DNA of 64,000 nt from Neisseriaceae bacterium (lineage in GTDB: Bacteria; Pseudomonadota; Gammaproteobacteria; Burkholderiales; Neisseriaceae): positions 62,001-126,000 of the forward strand of contig JAGOQM010000002.1 in assembly GCA_017991555.1 (NCBI GenBank), given 5' to 3'. Positions 26,952-34,520 of this stretch are shown piece after piece. Every line of letters begins with the position of its first letter. Position 1 is the first letter of the stretch. The position numbers and the translations under genes are program-made. The notes under the pieces are model-generated. The model was given only the letters and a program-made list of their open reading frames with translations. It was not told the origin of the DNA and did not search any database.

Positions 26952-27569
26952 CTACCCTTTATCCGGTGGGCATTCTGGCCGTACTTGATCCAGCTGATGC
27001 CACAACCGGTTGGCCACCACTTCCATGTCGGTCAAGTATACGTCGACTTTGGCACGAAAATGACGATAAAACATCATGCTGGGAATCGCCACCAGCAAAC
27101 CAAACGCGGTGTTGTACAAGGCCACCGAAATGCCGCGCGCCAGCTGTTGTGGGTCGGTACCCGAAGGCGACTGGGCGGCAAAAATTTCAATCATGCCAAT
27201 CACTGTACCCAACAGGCCCAACAATGGCGCCATGGCGGCGATGGTGCCCAAAAGGGTCAGGTGTTTCTCTAACACCACGGTTTCTAAGCTGGCCTGATTC
27301 ACCATATTGTCCTGCCTAATGGCCGATCGATCGCTGTCGTCTAGCCAAGCGGCGCTTAAAATACGCCCCAAAGAGGAGGCGCTGGCTTCTGCGGGCAAAG
27401 CATAAGTTGGCTCGACCACCTTTTGCTCAAACAGCGGCATGATGCCCAGCGGCATGACCACGCCACGCCTTAACGCCACCACGCGATCTAAGATGATCGC
27501 CACCGACGCCACCGACGCCGCAATAATCAACCAAATTGGCCAGCCTGCTTGCTGAATAATCGTCCACAC
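26952..27569 (-). CDS. exbB: ExbB/TolQ-family proton channel protein
   Basis: 205 residues from a GTG at 27567-27569 (reading WTIIQQAGWPIWLIIAAS), preceded by AAAGGG at about 10 bases. An ATG at 27620 would give 222 residues with an atypical basic N-terminus and no ribosome site. Three transmembrane helices; the conserved MAPLLGLLGTVIGMIEIF (near 150-170) and the GISVALYNTAFGLLVAIPSMMFY segment are the MotA/TolQ/ExbB hallmarks. Forms the stator-like channel with ExbD. Confidence 0.92.
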   Translation of the reverse strand: MWTIIQQAGWPIWLIIAASVASVAIILDRVVALRRGVVMPLGIMPLFEQKVVEPTYALPAEASASSLGRILSAAWLDDSDRSAIRQDNMVNQASLETVVLEKHLTLLGTIAAMAPLLGLLGTVIGMIEIFAAQSPSGTDPQQLARGISVALYNTAFGLLVAIPSMMFYRHFRAKVDVYLTDMEVVANRLWHQLDQVRPECPPDKG

Positions 27570-27780
27570 AGTCAGACACCCTTTTAGGCTTAAAAGGAAA
27601 TACTTTAAAGGCAAGGCCATGGTCTAAGCAAGTGCTTTTACGGTTTCAGACCATTTTACGCACATCCACCCTACCCAATGAGCCAGATAAACACGCCGCA
27701 AGCGGCTAAGCGCTTGTTTTATAAAATTACGGGCGCGGTGGAAGATGCTTACTTATAAATTAAATAATGAACTTTAGTTC

Positions 27781-27819
27781 AATTACTCGAATTTTTTTAG
27801 TACTAAAATTCAAGTAATT
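27781..27819. promoter_or_regulatory. Inverted repeat upstream of gltP
   Basis: AATTACTCGAATTTT (27781-27795) and AAAATTCAAGTAATT (27805-27819) are complementary except for one base, with a 9-base spacer. It lies in the 400-base divergent region between exbB and gltP, which otherwise shows only A+T-rich sequence. Possible operator for gltP. Confidence 0.4.
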
Positions 27820-27983
27820 AACAATTCTTTACGAAATGTGTGTTAAACCATTCTCATGCGGTGATAAAATGTGCGCCTTATCTCCAAGCCACGTCTACTG
27901 ATTCTGCCCAATCCAGGCACCTTTAATTATTAACTTAACAAAACAACAAAAACAATTTCCTATATAGAAGGGAAGCAACCGCA

Positions 27984-29342
27984 ATGTTCAACAGCATGAT
28001 GAAATCTTTGAAAACCAGTCTGGCCTGGCAAATAGCCCTAGCCTTGATCTTAGGCGTCTTATTTGGGGCGTTTTTACACAGCGTTAATATGAATGCCGAG
28101 CACGCTTGGCACCCCTATTACCAAACCATTCATATTAATGTTTTGAAGCCCTTGGGCGACATTTTCATTAGTTTGATTAAAATGATCGTGATCCCCATCG
28201 TGGTGTCGACCCTGATTGTCGGCATCGCCAGCATGGAAAGTGCCAAAAAGCTGGGCACCCTTGGCGGCAAAACCCTGCTCTACTTTGAGGTCATCACCAC
28301 GGTGGCCATCGTGGTGGGCCTGTTTGCGGCCAATGTGTTTCAACCAGGCGTGGGCATCGATTTACATTCCTTAACGCCAGCGACACAAAATATTGACCAA
28401 TACAAGAGTACCGCGGCGGCTTTAGAAAATCAGCCACACGGCATGGTGGTGATGATCCTCGACATGATCCCCACCAACGTGATTTCGTCGATGGCGTCGG
28501 GTGAAATGCTGCCAGTGATTTTCTTTTCGGTGCTGTTTGGCGTGGCCCTTTTAGGCCTGCCTAATCAGCAAAAACAACCGCTCCTAGACGTGCTGAAAGC
28601 CATTTCCGACACCATGTTCCGCCTCACCAACATCATCATGCGCTACGCCCCTATTGGCGTGTTTGGCTTGATTTCGGTGACCATCGCACAATTCGGCTTC
28701 AGCGCCCTCTTACCTTTAGGTAAGCTAATTCTATTGGTGTATGGCGCCATGCTCTTCTTTGTGTTCGTGGTTTTGGGCGGCGTGGCTTACTACTGCAAGC
28801 TCAACATCATCACCCTGATGAAGATTCTGAAAAATGAATTGATCTTGGCCTATTCCACCGCCAGCTCGGAAGCGGTATTGCCCACGGTGATGCAAAAAAT
28901 GGAAGCCTATGGCGTGCCGAAGTCGATCACTGGCTTTGTGATTCCCACCGGCTATTCATTCAACCTCGATGGTTCTACCCTCTACCAAAGCATTGCGGTG
29001 ATTTTCATTGCCCAAATCTCAGGCATTCAATTGACCCTAATCGAAGAAATCACCATGGTCATCACCCTAATGGTGGCGTCTAAGGGCATTGCTGGCGTCC
29101 CTGGCGTCTCCTTCGTGGTGTTGACCACGGTGTTGACCACCATGAACCTACCGGTAGAAGCCCTGGCCTTTATTTTGGGCGTGGACCGCATTCTCGACAT
29201 GGGCCGCACCGCCGTGAACGTGGTCGGTAACTCGCTCGCCTCTTTGGTGATTGCCAAATGGGAAGGTGTGTACGACGAAGAAAAAGGCAAACGGTACGAA
29301 GCCGAAATGCTGGGCAAAGCACCCGCCCCGCAAAAGCATTAA
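27984..29342 (+). CDS. gltP: Dicarboxylate/glutamate:cation symporter (DAACS family)
   Basis: 452 residues, full length. The signatures of the family are all present: the serine-containing YSTASSEAVLPTVMQKM, GYSFNLDGSTLYQSIAVIFIAQ (NMDGT-like cation motif, here NLDGS), GVPGVSFVVL and the terminal VDRILDMGRTAVNVVGNSLA. About eight membrane helices with two re-entrant hairpins. It imports glutamate, aspartate or C4-dicarboxylates with protons or sodium. GAAGGGAAG precedes the ATG. Monocistronic, with its own terminator. Exact substrate is not resolvable, so the symbol is by family. Confidence 0.88.
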   Translation: MFNSMMKSLKTSLAWQIALALILGVLFGAFLHSVNMNAEHAWHPYYQTIHINVLKPLGDIFISLIKMIVIPIVVSTLIVGIASMESAKKLGTLGGKTLLYFEVITTVAIVVGLFAANVFQPGVGIDLHSLTPATQNIDQYKSTAAALENQPHGMVVMILDMIPTNVISSMASGEMLPVIFFSVLFGVALLGLPNQQKQPLLDVLKAISDTMFRLTNIIMRYAPIGVFGLISVTIAQFGFSALLPLGKLILLVYGAMLFFVFVVLGGVAYYCKLNIITLMKILKNELILAYSTASSEAVLPTVMQKMEAYGVPKSITGFVIPTGYSFNLDGSTLYQSIAVIFIAQISGIQLTLIEEITMVITLMVASKGIAGVPGVSFVVLTTVLTTMNLPVEALAFILGVDRILDMGRTAVNVVGNSLASLVIAKWEGVYDEEKGKRYEAEMLGKAPAPQKH

Positions 29343-29364
29343 TTTAGCCCTGCCTCACCCCTAA

Positions 29365-29395
29365 AAGCCGCCCTGACGCACAATCAGGGCGGCTT
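29365..29395 (+). terminator. Terminator of gltP
   Basis: AAGCCGCCCTGA (29365-29376), 7-base loop, TCAGGGCGGCTT (29384-29395), then CTTTATTT. It is 22 bases past the gltP stop. Confidence 0.85.
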
Positions 29396-29454
29396 CTTTA
29401 TTTAAACTTGGTTATAATGGCCCTATTGCAAGCCTTTTATAGATAGAACCGTGT

Positions 29455-30801
29455 ATGAGTGAATTATTTAGCCCTGCGCCCGTTGCCGTTTCTGAACTCA
29501 ACGCCATGGCCAAAAACCTACTGGAAACCCATTTGCGTGGCCTTTGGGTCAGCGGCGAAGTGTCTAACCTAACCCGCGCCGCCAGCGGCCACTATTATTT
29601 CTCACTCAAGGACAGCAAGGCCCAAATACGCTGTGCGATGTTTAAATCTTACGCCAGCCGCTTGGCCACACCCTTAAAAGAAGGCGATCAGGTTGAGCTG
29701 ACCGGCAAAATCAGCATTTACGAAGCCCGAGGTGAATACCAGATCAGCGTCACCGAATGTCGCTTAGCCGGCTTGGGCCGCCTGTTCGAGTCCTATGAGC
29801 GCTTGAAGGCACAGCTACAACTGGAAGGCCTATTCGCAGCAGAGCGTAAACAGGCCATTCCTAGCCACCCCAAAGCCATTGGCATCGTCACCAGCCTTGC
29901 GGCGGCGGCGCTGCGCGACGTGGTCAGCACCCTCAAGCGCCGCATGAGCAACATTCCGGTGATTGTGTACCCCACGCCAGTACAGGGCGCCGGCAGCGAG
30001 CAGCACATTGCAGCCGCGATCAACACCGCCAATGCGCGCCAAGAGGTAGACGTGCTGTTGGTCTGCCGGGGTGGTGGCAGCATTGAAGACCTATGGGCCT
30101 TTAACGAAGAGGTCGTGGCCCGCGCCATTGCCGCCAGCACCTTGCCCATCGTCAGCGGCGTTGGCCACGAAACCGACTTCACCATTGCCGACTTTGTCGC
30201 CGACCTGCGTGCGCCCACGCCCACCGGCGCGGCCGAGCTAGTAAGCCCCAACAAGGCCGATTTATTACACAAGGTCAACGTCGCCCAACAGCAGCTGCAT
30301 CGCTCTTTACAGCAGCGCTATTTTGACGCCAGCCAAAAGCTGGACTGGCTCAGCAGCCATTTGCCCCATCCCCGCCAAACGCTACAACAGCAGAGCGAAC
30401 GCTTAAAGCAACACCAGCAAACGCTTCATCAGGCGCTGCGCCATAACCAGCAGTGGCACAGCCAAAAAATCGAACGCCTAGCCTTACAGCTGGCCCACCA
30501 AAAGCCCAATACGGCACTGGCCCTGCGCCAGCTGAACCAGCACCAGGCCAGCCTTAGCCAAGCCTGGCAAAGCTTGCTGCAACAAAAACAACAGCGGCTA
30601 CAGCGCAGCGTCGGCTTACTGGAGGCCATTAACCCCAACAACGTTTTGGCCCGCGGCTTTAGCATCGTCACCGACAGCAAAGGCAAAGTCATTACCCGCG
30701 CCACCCAGCTCAAGCTGGGTCAAAGCCTCAACCTGCGCTTTGCCGAAGGCGAGGCCAAGGTTCGGGTTCAGGGCGATGGCGGCCAAGGCGAGCTATTCTA
30801 A
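29455..30801 (+). CDS. xseA: Exodeoxyribonuclease VII large subunit
   Basis: 448 residues. The N-terminal OB fold (about 1-105; LRGLWVSGEVSNLTRAASGHYYFSLKD) is followed by the catalytic domain with GIVTSLAAAALRDVVSTLKRR and the conserved CRGGGSIEDLWAFNEE and SGVGHETDFTIADFVADLRAPTPT motifs. Then comes a long Gln-rich coiled coil (about 275-395) and the C-terminal RGFSIVTDS segment. With XseB it degrades single-stranded DNA to oligonucleotides. A TATAAT at 29413-29418 is the likely -10 element. The xseA/exbBD/lpxK/kdsB/adk neighbourhood is a betaproteobacterial arrangement. Confidence 0.96.
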   Translation: MSELFSPAPVAVSELNAMAKNLLETHLRGLWVSGEVSNLTRAASGHYYFSLKDSKAQIRCAMFKSYASRLATPLKEGDQVELTGKISIYEARGEYQISVTECRLAGLGRLFESYERLKAQLQLEGLFAAERKQAIPSHPKAIGIVTSLAAAALRDVVSTLKRRMSNIPVIVYPTPVQGAGSEQHIAAAINTANARQEVDVLLVCRGGGSIEDLWAFNEEVVARAIAASTLPIVSGVGHETDFTIADFVADLRAPTPTGAAELVSPNKADLLHKVNVAQQQLHRSLQQRYFDASQKLDWLSSHLPHPRQTLQQQSERLKQHQQTLHQALRHNQQWHSQKIERLALQLAHQKPNTALALRQLNQHQASLSQAWQSLLQQKQQRLQRSVGLLEAINPNNVLARGFSIVTDSKGKVITRATQLKLGQSLNLRFAEGEAKVRVQGDGGQGELF

Positions 30802-30822
30802 GCCTGCTGGCAACGCGACCGC

Positions 30823-31509
30823 TTATTTAAAACCGGTCACCACATGATAGCGCCGGTCGACCAAAACGTTGGCGTTGCCGTACACTTGCTCGTCAAACGT
30901 GGCCACCTCAACCCGCGCAAAGCCGGCCGCCAGCAGGTAGTCGGTCAGCGTCGACACTTCATATAGGGTAAAGCCAAACTGGGTAAACGGCTGGGTTTGC
31001 ATAAAGGCCTTGTCGCCCAGGGTGATCACCACCCGCCCTGATGGCTTGAGCACGCGATACAGCTCGGCTAAATAGGCCTGCGGCTGCGGCCAAAAGTACA
31101 CGGTATTGACCGTCACCGCCGCGTCGAACACGCCGTTGGCAAACGGTAGCCCCCGTTCTGGCGCCCCCAGCAAGCACACGTCACCTACGGCCATCGCGGC
31201 TGCATTCAAAACTTGCGCCTGCGCCAGCATTTCTGGCGACTTTTCAATGCCTACATAACGCAGGCCTGGCGTACGCTTCAGCCAATCGGCCACGTGCTGG
31301 CCCACGCCAAACCCAATCTCCAATACATGCGCACCCGCAGGCAGCACGGCCGCCACAAAGCTTTGTTCGGTCATACTGGCATTATTGACCGCCATATTCC
31401 GGCCGGCTTTGGCCCCCAGTTCCCCGCTAGGGCAAGCCAGCTGCTGGGCAATCTGCTGCGCTTCAACTGTACTTAGTGGGCGTTTAGGCCCATTTTCGTC
31501 ATGACTCAT
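30823..31509 (-). CDS. Class I SAM-dependent methyltransferase
   Basis: 228 residues from the ATG at 31507-31509 (MSHDENGPKRPLS), with AAGGA about 11 bases upstream. Upstream in-frame starts add a segment without similarity to methyltransferases. Motif I is VLEIGFGVGQHVADWL; motif II-like VGIEKSPEMLAQA; then DAAVTVNTVYFWPQPQ and LKPSGRVVITLGD, the UbiE/Methyltransf_11 pattern. The substrate is unknown. It is convergent with xseA and shares no obvious operon. Confidence 0.82.
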   Translation of the reverse strand: MSHDENGPKRPLSTVEAQQIAQQLACPSGELGAKAGRNMAVNNASMTEQSFVAAVLPAGAHVLEIGFGVGQHVADWLKRTPGLRYVGIEKSPEMLAQAQVLNAAAMAVGDVCLLGAPERGLPFANGVFDAAVTVNTVYFWPQPQAYLAELYRVLKPSGRVVITLGDKAFMQTQPFTQFGFTLYEVSTLTDYLLAAGFARVEVATFDEQVYGNANVLVDRRYHVVTGFK

Positions 31510-32254
31510 CGTCACATTCATCCTTATTAAATTAAGTGGCATGGCCACCGTCCTTGACCCTATCAGGCCAAGCCTCGTGTGACCATACTTTAAAATATCG
31601 AAACCACCACCCATATGATAAATACATTAAACAAAAAAACCAAAATGATCGAAACAGACGCACTTAAGCCACAAATAAAATGTTAAGAAACGTATGCTTA
31701 TGCAATATTAAGTTAAGTTAAGTAAAGGAAGTCGCAATCATCAGGGCAAAGTCACGTTAATTAAAAACGCCAGCATGTTTCTACCAACGCTGCTAAAGAC
31801 CCTTTCCCAGAAGACCATAGCGCACCCTCTTTTGGTTTAACGCCCAACCCAACAGGCATCCACCCCTCTCCAAAATAAAACATAGATCGTTGATTTTATT
31901 CAAAAATAAAACAAAACACGCCCTCATAACAATCAAAACAAATCCTGCTCGCGCAGTGCCGCATTTAGGTTCTTCACCACCACCAAAACAATGGTTAAAA
32001 CCATTTTTCTAGGCCATTTCACAAATTAACATAAGCCAATGTCATTCGTTGCATGTGGTGTCCCTTATTGACTATGATGATCGAAATTCTGCAGCCCCAA
32101 GCGCTGCAGAATCACCGAAATGGGCCCGAGGATAAGGCATGAAGTCGTTGACTTCATCAGCCAAGAGACCACACCCATTATTTATATCATCGGGTCATCA
32201 GGCTCTGAGCAACACGATGATGATCTGATCCTTTATTTTAGAAAGTTATGTTCA
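31510..32254. other. Non-coding region and structured leader of the fimbrial operon
   Basis: A+T-rich DNA with no supported gene. The last 160 bases hold two strong dyads. ATTCTGCAGC (32096-32105) pairs with GCTGCAGAAT (32113-32122), and ATGAAGTC (32149-32156) pairs with GACTTCAT (32160-32167). An apparent in-frame extension of the first subunit gene through this segment (from 32120) has no signal-peptide logic and is not coding. Confidence 0.5.
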
Positions 32255-32890
32255 ATGAAAAAAAACCTAATGGCTTCTTTTGCCTTGCTGCCGATTCTTG
32301 CTGTAGGCATTTCAACCGCCCAAGCGGCTGCGCCTACTGCCGAACTTAAGGTAACAGGCACCTTAACCGTACCAAGCTGTACCGTTACCTCTGCCAATGA
32401 CGGCGTCTACGAGATCGGCAAAATCTCGGCCACAATGGTTAAGCCGGCTGCCAACACGCCACTAGAGACCATGTCAAAAACCTGGACCATCACCTGTGAT
32501 GCAGAAACTTATTTAAACTTTAAACCCGTCGACAACCGCGCAGACACTGCCAGCTTAGCAGCCGCAGCTAACTTTGGCCTAGGCTCAGTAAACACCACGG
32601 GCAAAATTGGTTACTACACCGTGGCCATGAAAAATGCCACCGTAGACGGCGCCTCTTCGAGCGTATTTAGCTCTGCCACCAGCAGCATCACCTCAACCAC
32701 CGCTACCAACATCAGTACTGCCAACCGCAGCGGCTGGTCTGCTGGCACGCTTCAAAAAAGCGGCAAAGTGTTTACTGCCGACTTAGATGTGACCCCTAAT
32801 CTAGCCTCTAGCGCCATGATGAACGGCCCCGTCACCGAAGATTCTGACATTGATGGCTCTCTAACCCTTAACTTTGCCTACGGCATCTAA
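32255..32890 (+). CDS. DUF1120 fimbrial subunit, first copy
   Basis: 211 residues. The start is the ATG at 32255 (MKKNLMASF), which puts a clean signal peptide (ending STAQA) before AAPTAELKVTGTLTVPSCTV. The mature part has the two cysteines of a subunit disulfide (SC-V, ITCDAETYLNF) and a beta-rich sequence ending LNFAYGI, typical of pilin donor-strand ends. DUF1120 proteins are fimbrial or surface subunits in proteobacteria. First gene of the operon with usher and chaperone; a likely major subunit because of its position and its near-duplicate next door. Confidence 0.88.
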   Translation: MKKNLMASFALLPILAVGISTAQAAAPTAELKVTGTLTVPSCTVTSANDGVYEIGKISATMVKPAANTPLETMSKTWTITCDAETYLNFKPVDNRADTASLAAAANFGLGSVNTTGKIGYYTVAMKNATVDGASSSVFSSATSSITSTTATNISTANRSGWSAGTLQKSGKVFTADLDVTPNLASSAMMNGPVTEDSDIDGSLTLNFAYGI

Positions 32891-32913
32891 CCAACCCTAG
32901 GGACACCTCAAAC

Positions 32914-33549
32914 ATGAGCCAAAAACACATTGTATTCAGTACAGCTGCTGCCCTTCTTTTTGCCGTGAGCAATGCACAAGCGGCGGCGCCTACTGCAGAA
33001 CTAAAAGTCACCGGTACGCTGACCGTGCCAACCTGTAGCGTGGCCTCTGCCGAGGACGGCGTTTACAACATTGGCAAAGTATCAGGCACGCTAGTGAGCG
33101 CGACAGCCAACACCAAACTTGCCGAAATGAACAAAACTTGGACCATCACCTGTGATGCCGAAACCTATTTGAACTTTAAACCGGTTGACAATCGCGCCGC
33201 CACAGCCAGCGCAACGGGCACCGCCAACTTTGGCCTAGGCAATGTCAACACCACCGGTAAAATTGGTTTTTACAACGTCACCATGAAAAATGGCCTAGTA
33301 GACGGCAAAACCACCACGCTTTTTAGTGCCCCTGCGACCTCATTTACAGCCTCATCTAGTGTGACCGTAGATGCCGCCAATCGCAATGGCTGGGCTGCAG
33401 GAAACAGCACCCAAAAAAGCGGGCGGGTATTTGTCGCCGACCTTGCCGTCACCCCAACCTTAGCAAACACCACCACCATGGGCGGCGCCATCACCGATGA
33501 CACCGACATCGATGGTTCATTAACCCTTAATTTTGCCTACGGCATTTAA
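32914..33549 (+). CDS. DUF1120 fimbrial subunit, second copy
   Basis: 211 residues. Signal peptide MSQKHIVFSTAAALLFAVSNAQA, then AAPTAELKVTGTLTVPTCSV. The mature region is very similar to the first copy, identical over stretches such as KTWTITCDAETYLNFKPVDNRA, and ends SLTLNFAYGI. It starts 23 bases after the first copy. The similarity indicates a recent tandem duplication; most differences lie in the central loops (after MKNG), which are probably exposed in the fibre. Confidence 0.88.
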   Translation: MSQKHIVFSTAAALLFAVSNAQAAAPTAELKVTGTLTVPTCSVASAEDGVYNIGKVSGTLVSATANTKLAEMNKTWTITCDAETYLNFKPVDNRAATASATGTANFGLGNVNTTGKIGFYNVTMKNGLVDGKTTTLFSAPATSFTASSSVTVDAANRNGWAAGNSTQKSGRVFVADLAVTPTLANTTTMGGAITDDTDIDGSLTLNFAYGI

Positions 33550-33610
33550 CTAAGGGTACTGACCAATATGATCATGGGCCTGCCCAAGCATGCTGCACGC
33601 CCACCCTTTC

Positions 33611-33654
33611 ATATTGGTTACCAGAGGGGCCGCCCCCCTTCTGGTAACCAATAT
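33611..33654. repeat. Long intercistronic hairpin after the two main pilin genes
   Basis: ATATTGGTTACCAGA (33611-33625) pairs exactly with TCTGGTAACCAATAT (33640-33654), extended inward by GGGG/CCCC. No T tract follows immediately. Such stems stabilise upstream mRNA or partly terminate it, which would keep subunit output above usher output. Confidence 0.7.
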
Positions 33655-33696
33655 CATTGCCTCAAACACCCGCTCAAAAGCACAACCTAAGCCCAC

Positions 33697-33718
33697 CCCA
33701 CCTGCGGTTTTAGGTGGG
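33697..33718 (+). terminator. Weak terminator-like hairpin before the third subunit gene
   Basis: CCCACCT (33697-33703) pairs with AGGTGGG (33712-33718), then TTGCTTTG. Together with the hairpin at 33611 it probably attenuates transcription into the distal fimbrial genes. Confidence 0.45.
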
Positions 33719-33760
33719 TTGCTTTGATCAGACATTGAGCCCCCAAGAAGGCCACTATAA

Positions 33761-34399
33761 ATGAACCTTAATGCCCACAGTGCGCTCTTTATGACCGCCA
33801 TTACCTGCACTATTTTACTGCCTTCAAGCCAGACCTTTGCCGCACCACTGATGGCCAATGACCGTTCAGATTCGGCCAGCTGTCAGGTTTCTGCCGCCAA
33901 TGGCGGTGCTTATCCACTCGGTCGTTTCTCAAGCGCCCAGCTACACGCGAACGAACCAACAAAACTGTCACCCATGCTGAAAACATGGCTCATTAGCTGT
34001 GATGCAGAAACCTACCTAACGTTTAGCACCGTCGACCATCGTGCCGACAGCGTCGCAACGCCAGCGGCCAACCAGTATGGCCTAGGCCACGTTAATGGCA
34101 CCGGCAAGATAGGGGCTTATGAGGTCATCATGAAAAATGCCGCCGTTGACGGAGTGCCAACGCAGGTATTTGCCAGCACAACGGCCATTTTTAACCCAGC
34201 AGCCTGGGTCACCCTAAGGCCGATGCAAGGCACACACGGCTGGGCCAGCGCCCCCAACGTGCTCAAGAGTGGCAAGACGTTCAGCGCCGACTTAGAAGTA
34301 CAGGCCAGCCTTGCCGCCATTTCAATCATGAATGGCCCGATGACTGACAACGCTGAAATTGATGGATCCATGAGCCTTATCTTTGCCTTTGGCATTTAA
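33761..34399 (+). CDS. Divergent DUF1120 subunit, probable minor or tip pilin
   Basis: 212 residues. Signal peptide to about residue 28 (SQTFA), then APLMANDRSDSASCQV. It keeps the family framework (KTWLISCDAETYLTFSTVDHRAD, GLGHVNGTGKIGAYEVIMKNA, EIDGSMSLIFAFGI) but lacks the TAELKVTGTLTVP strand of the first two copies and is much more diverged. AAGAAGG lies about 9 bases before the ATG. Placed between the hairpins and the usher, it may be a less abundant adaptor or tip subunit. The operon has no separate two-domain adhesin. Confidence 0.8.
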   Translation: MNLNAHSALFMTAITCTILLPSSQTFAAPLMANDRSDSASCQVSAANGGAYPLGRFSSAQLHANEPTKLSPMLKTWLISCDAETYLTFSTVDHRADSVATPAANQYGLGHVNGTGKIGAYEVIMKNAAVDGVPTQVFASTTAIFNPAAWVTLRPMQGTHGWASAPNVLKSGKTFSADLEVQASLAAISIMNGPMTDNAEIDGSMSLIFAFGI

Positions 34400-34520
34400 G
34401 TAAAAGGGCACAAGTTGCCAAACGCAACATCTGTGACCACCAAATATATTATTTTTTATTTTTGTTTTAATAAATTTATATAAATAAGGGGCGTCACTTC
34501 CCCATAACGAGACCCCTACC

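Noticed and set aside
32120..32254. N-terminal extension of the first DUF1120 subunit
   Set aside because: The extension has no signal-peptide logic and covers the structured leader; the ATG at 32255 gives a proper signal peptide.
33550..33858. Minus-strand frame across the fimbrial hairpins
   Set aside because: It lies antisense over hairpins and the start of the third subunit gene and has no coding support.
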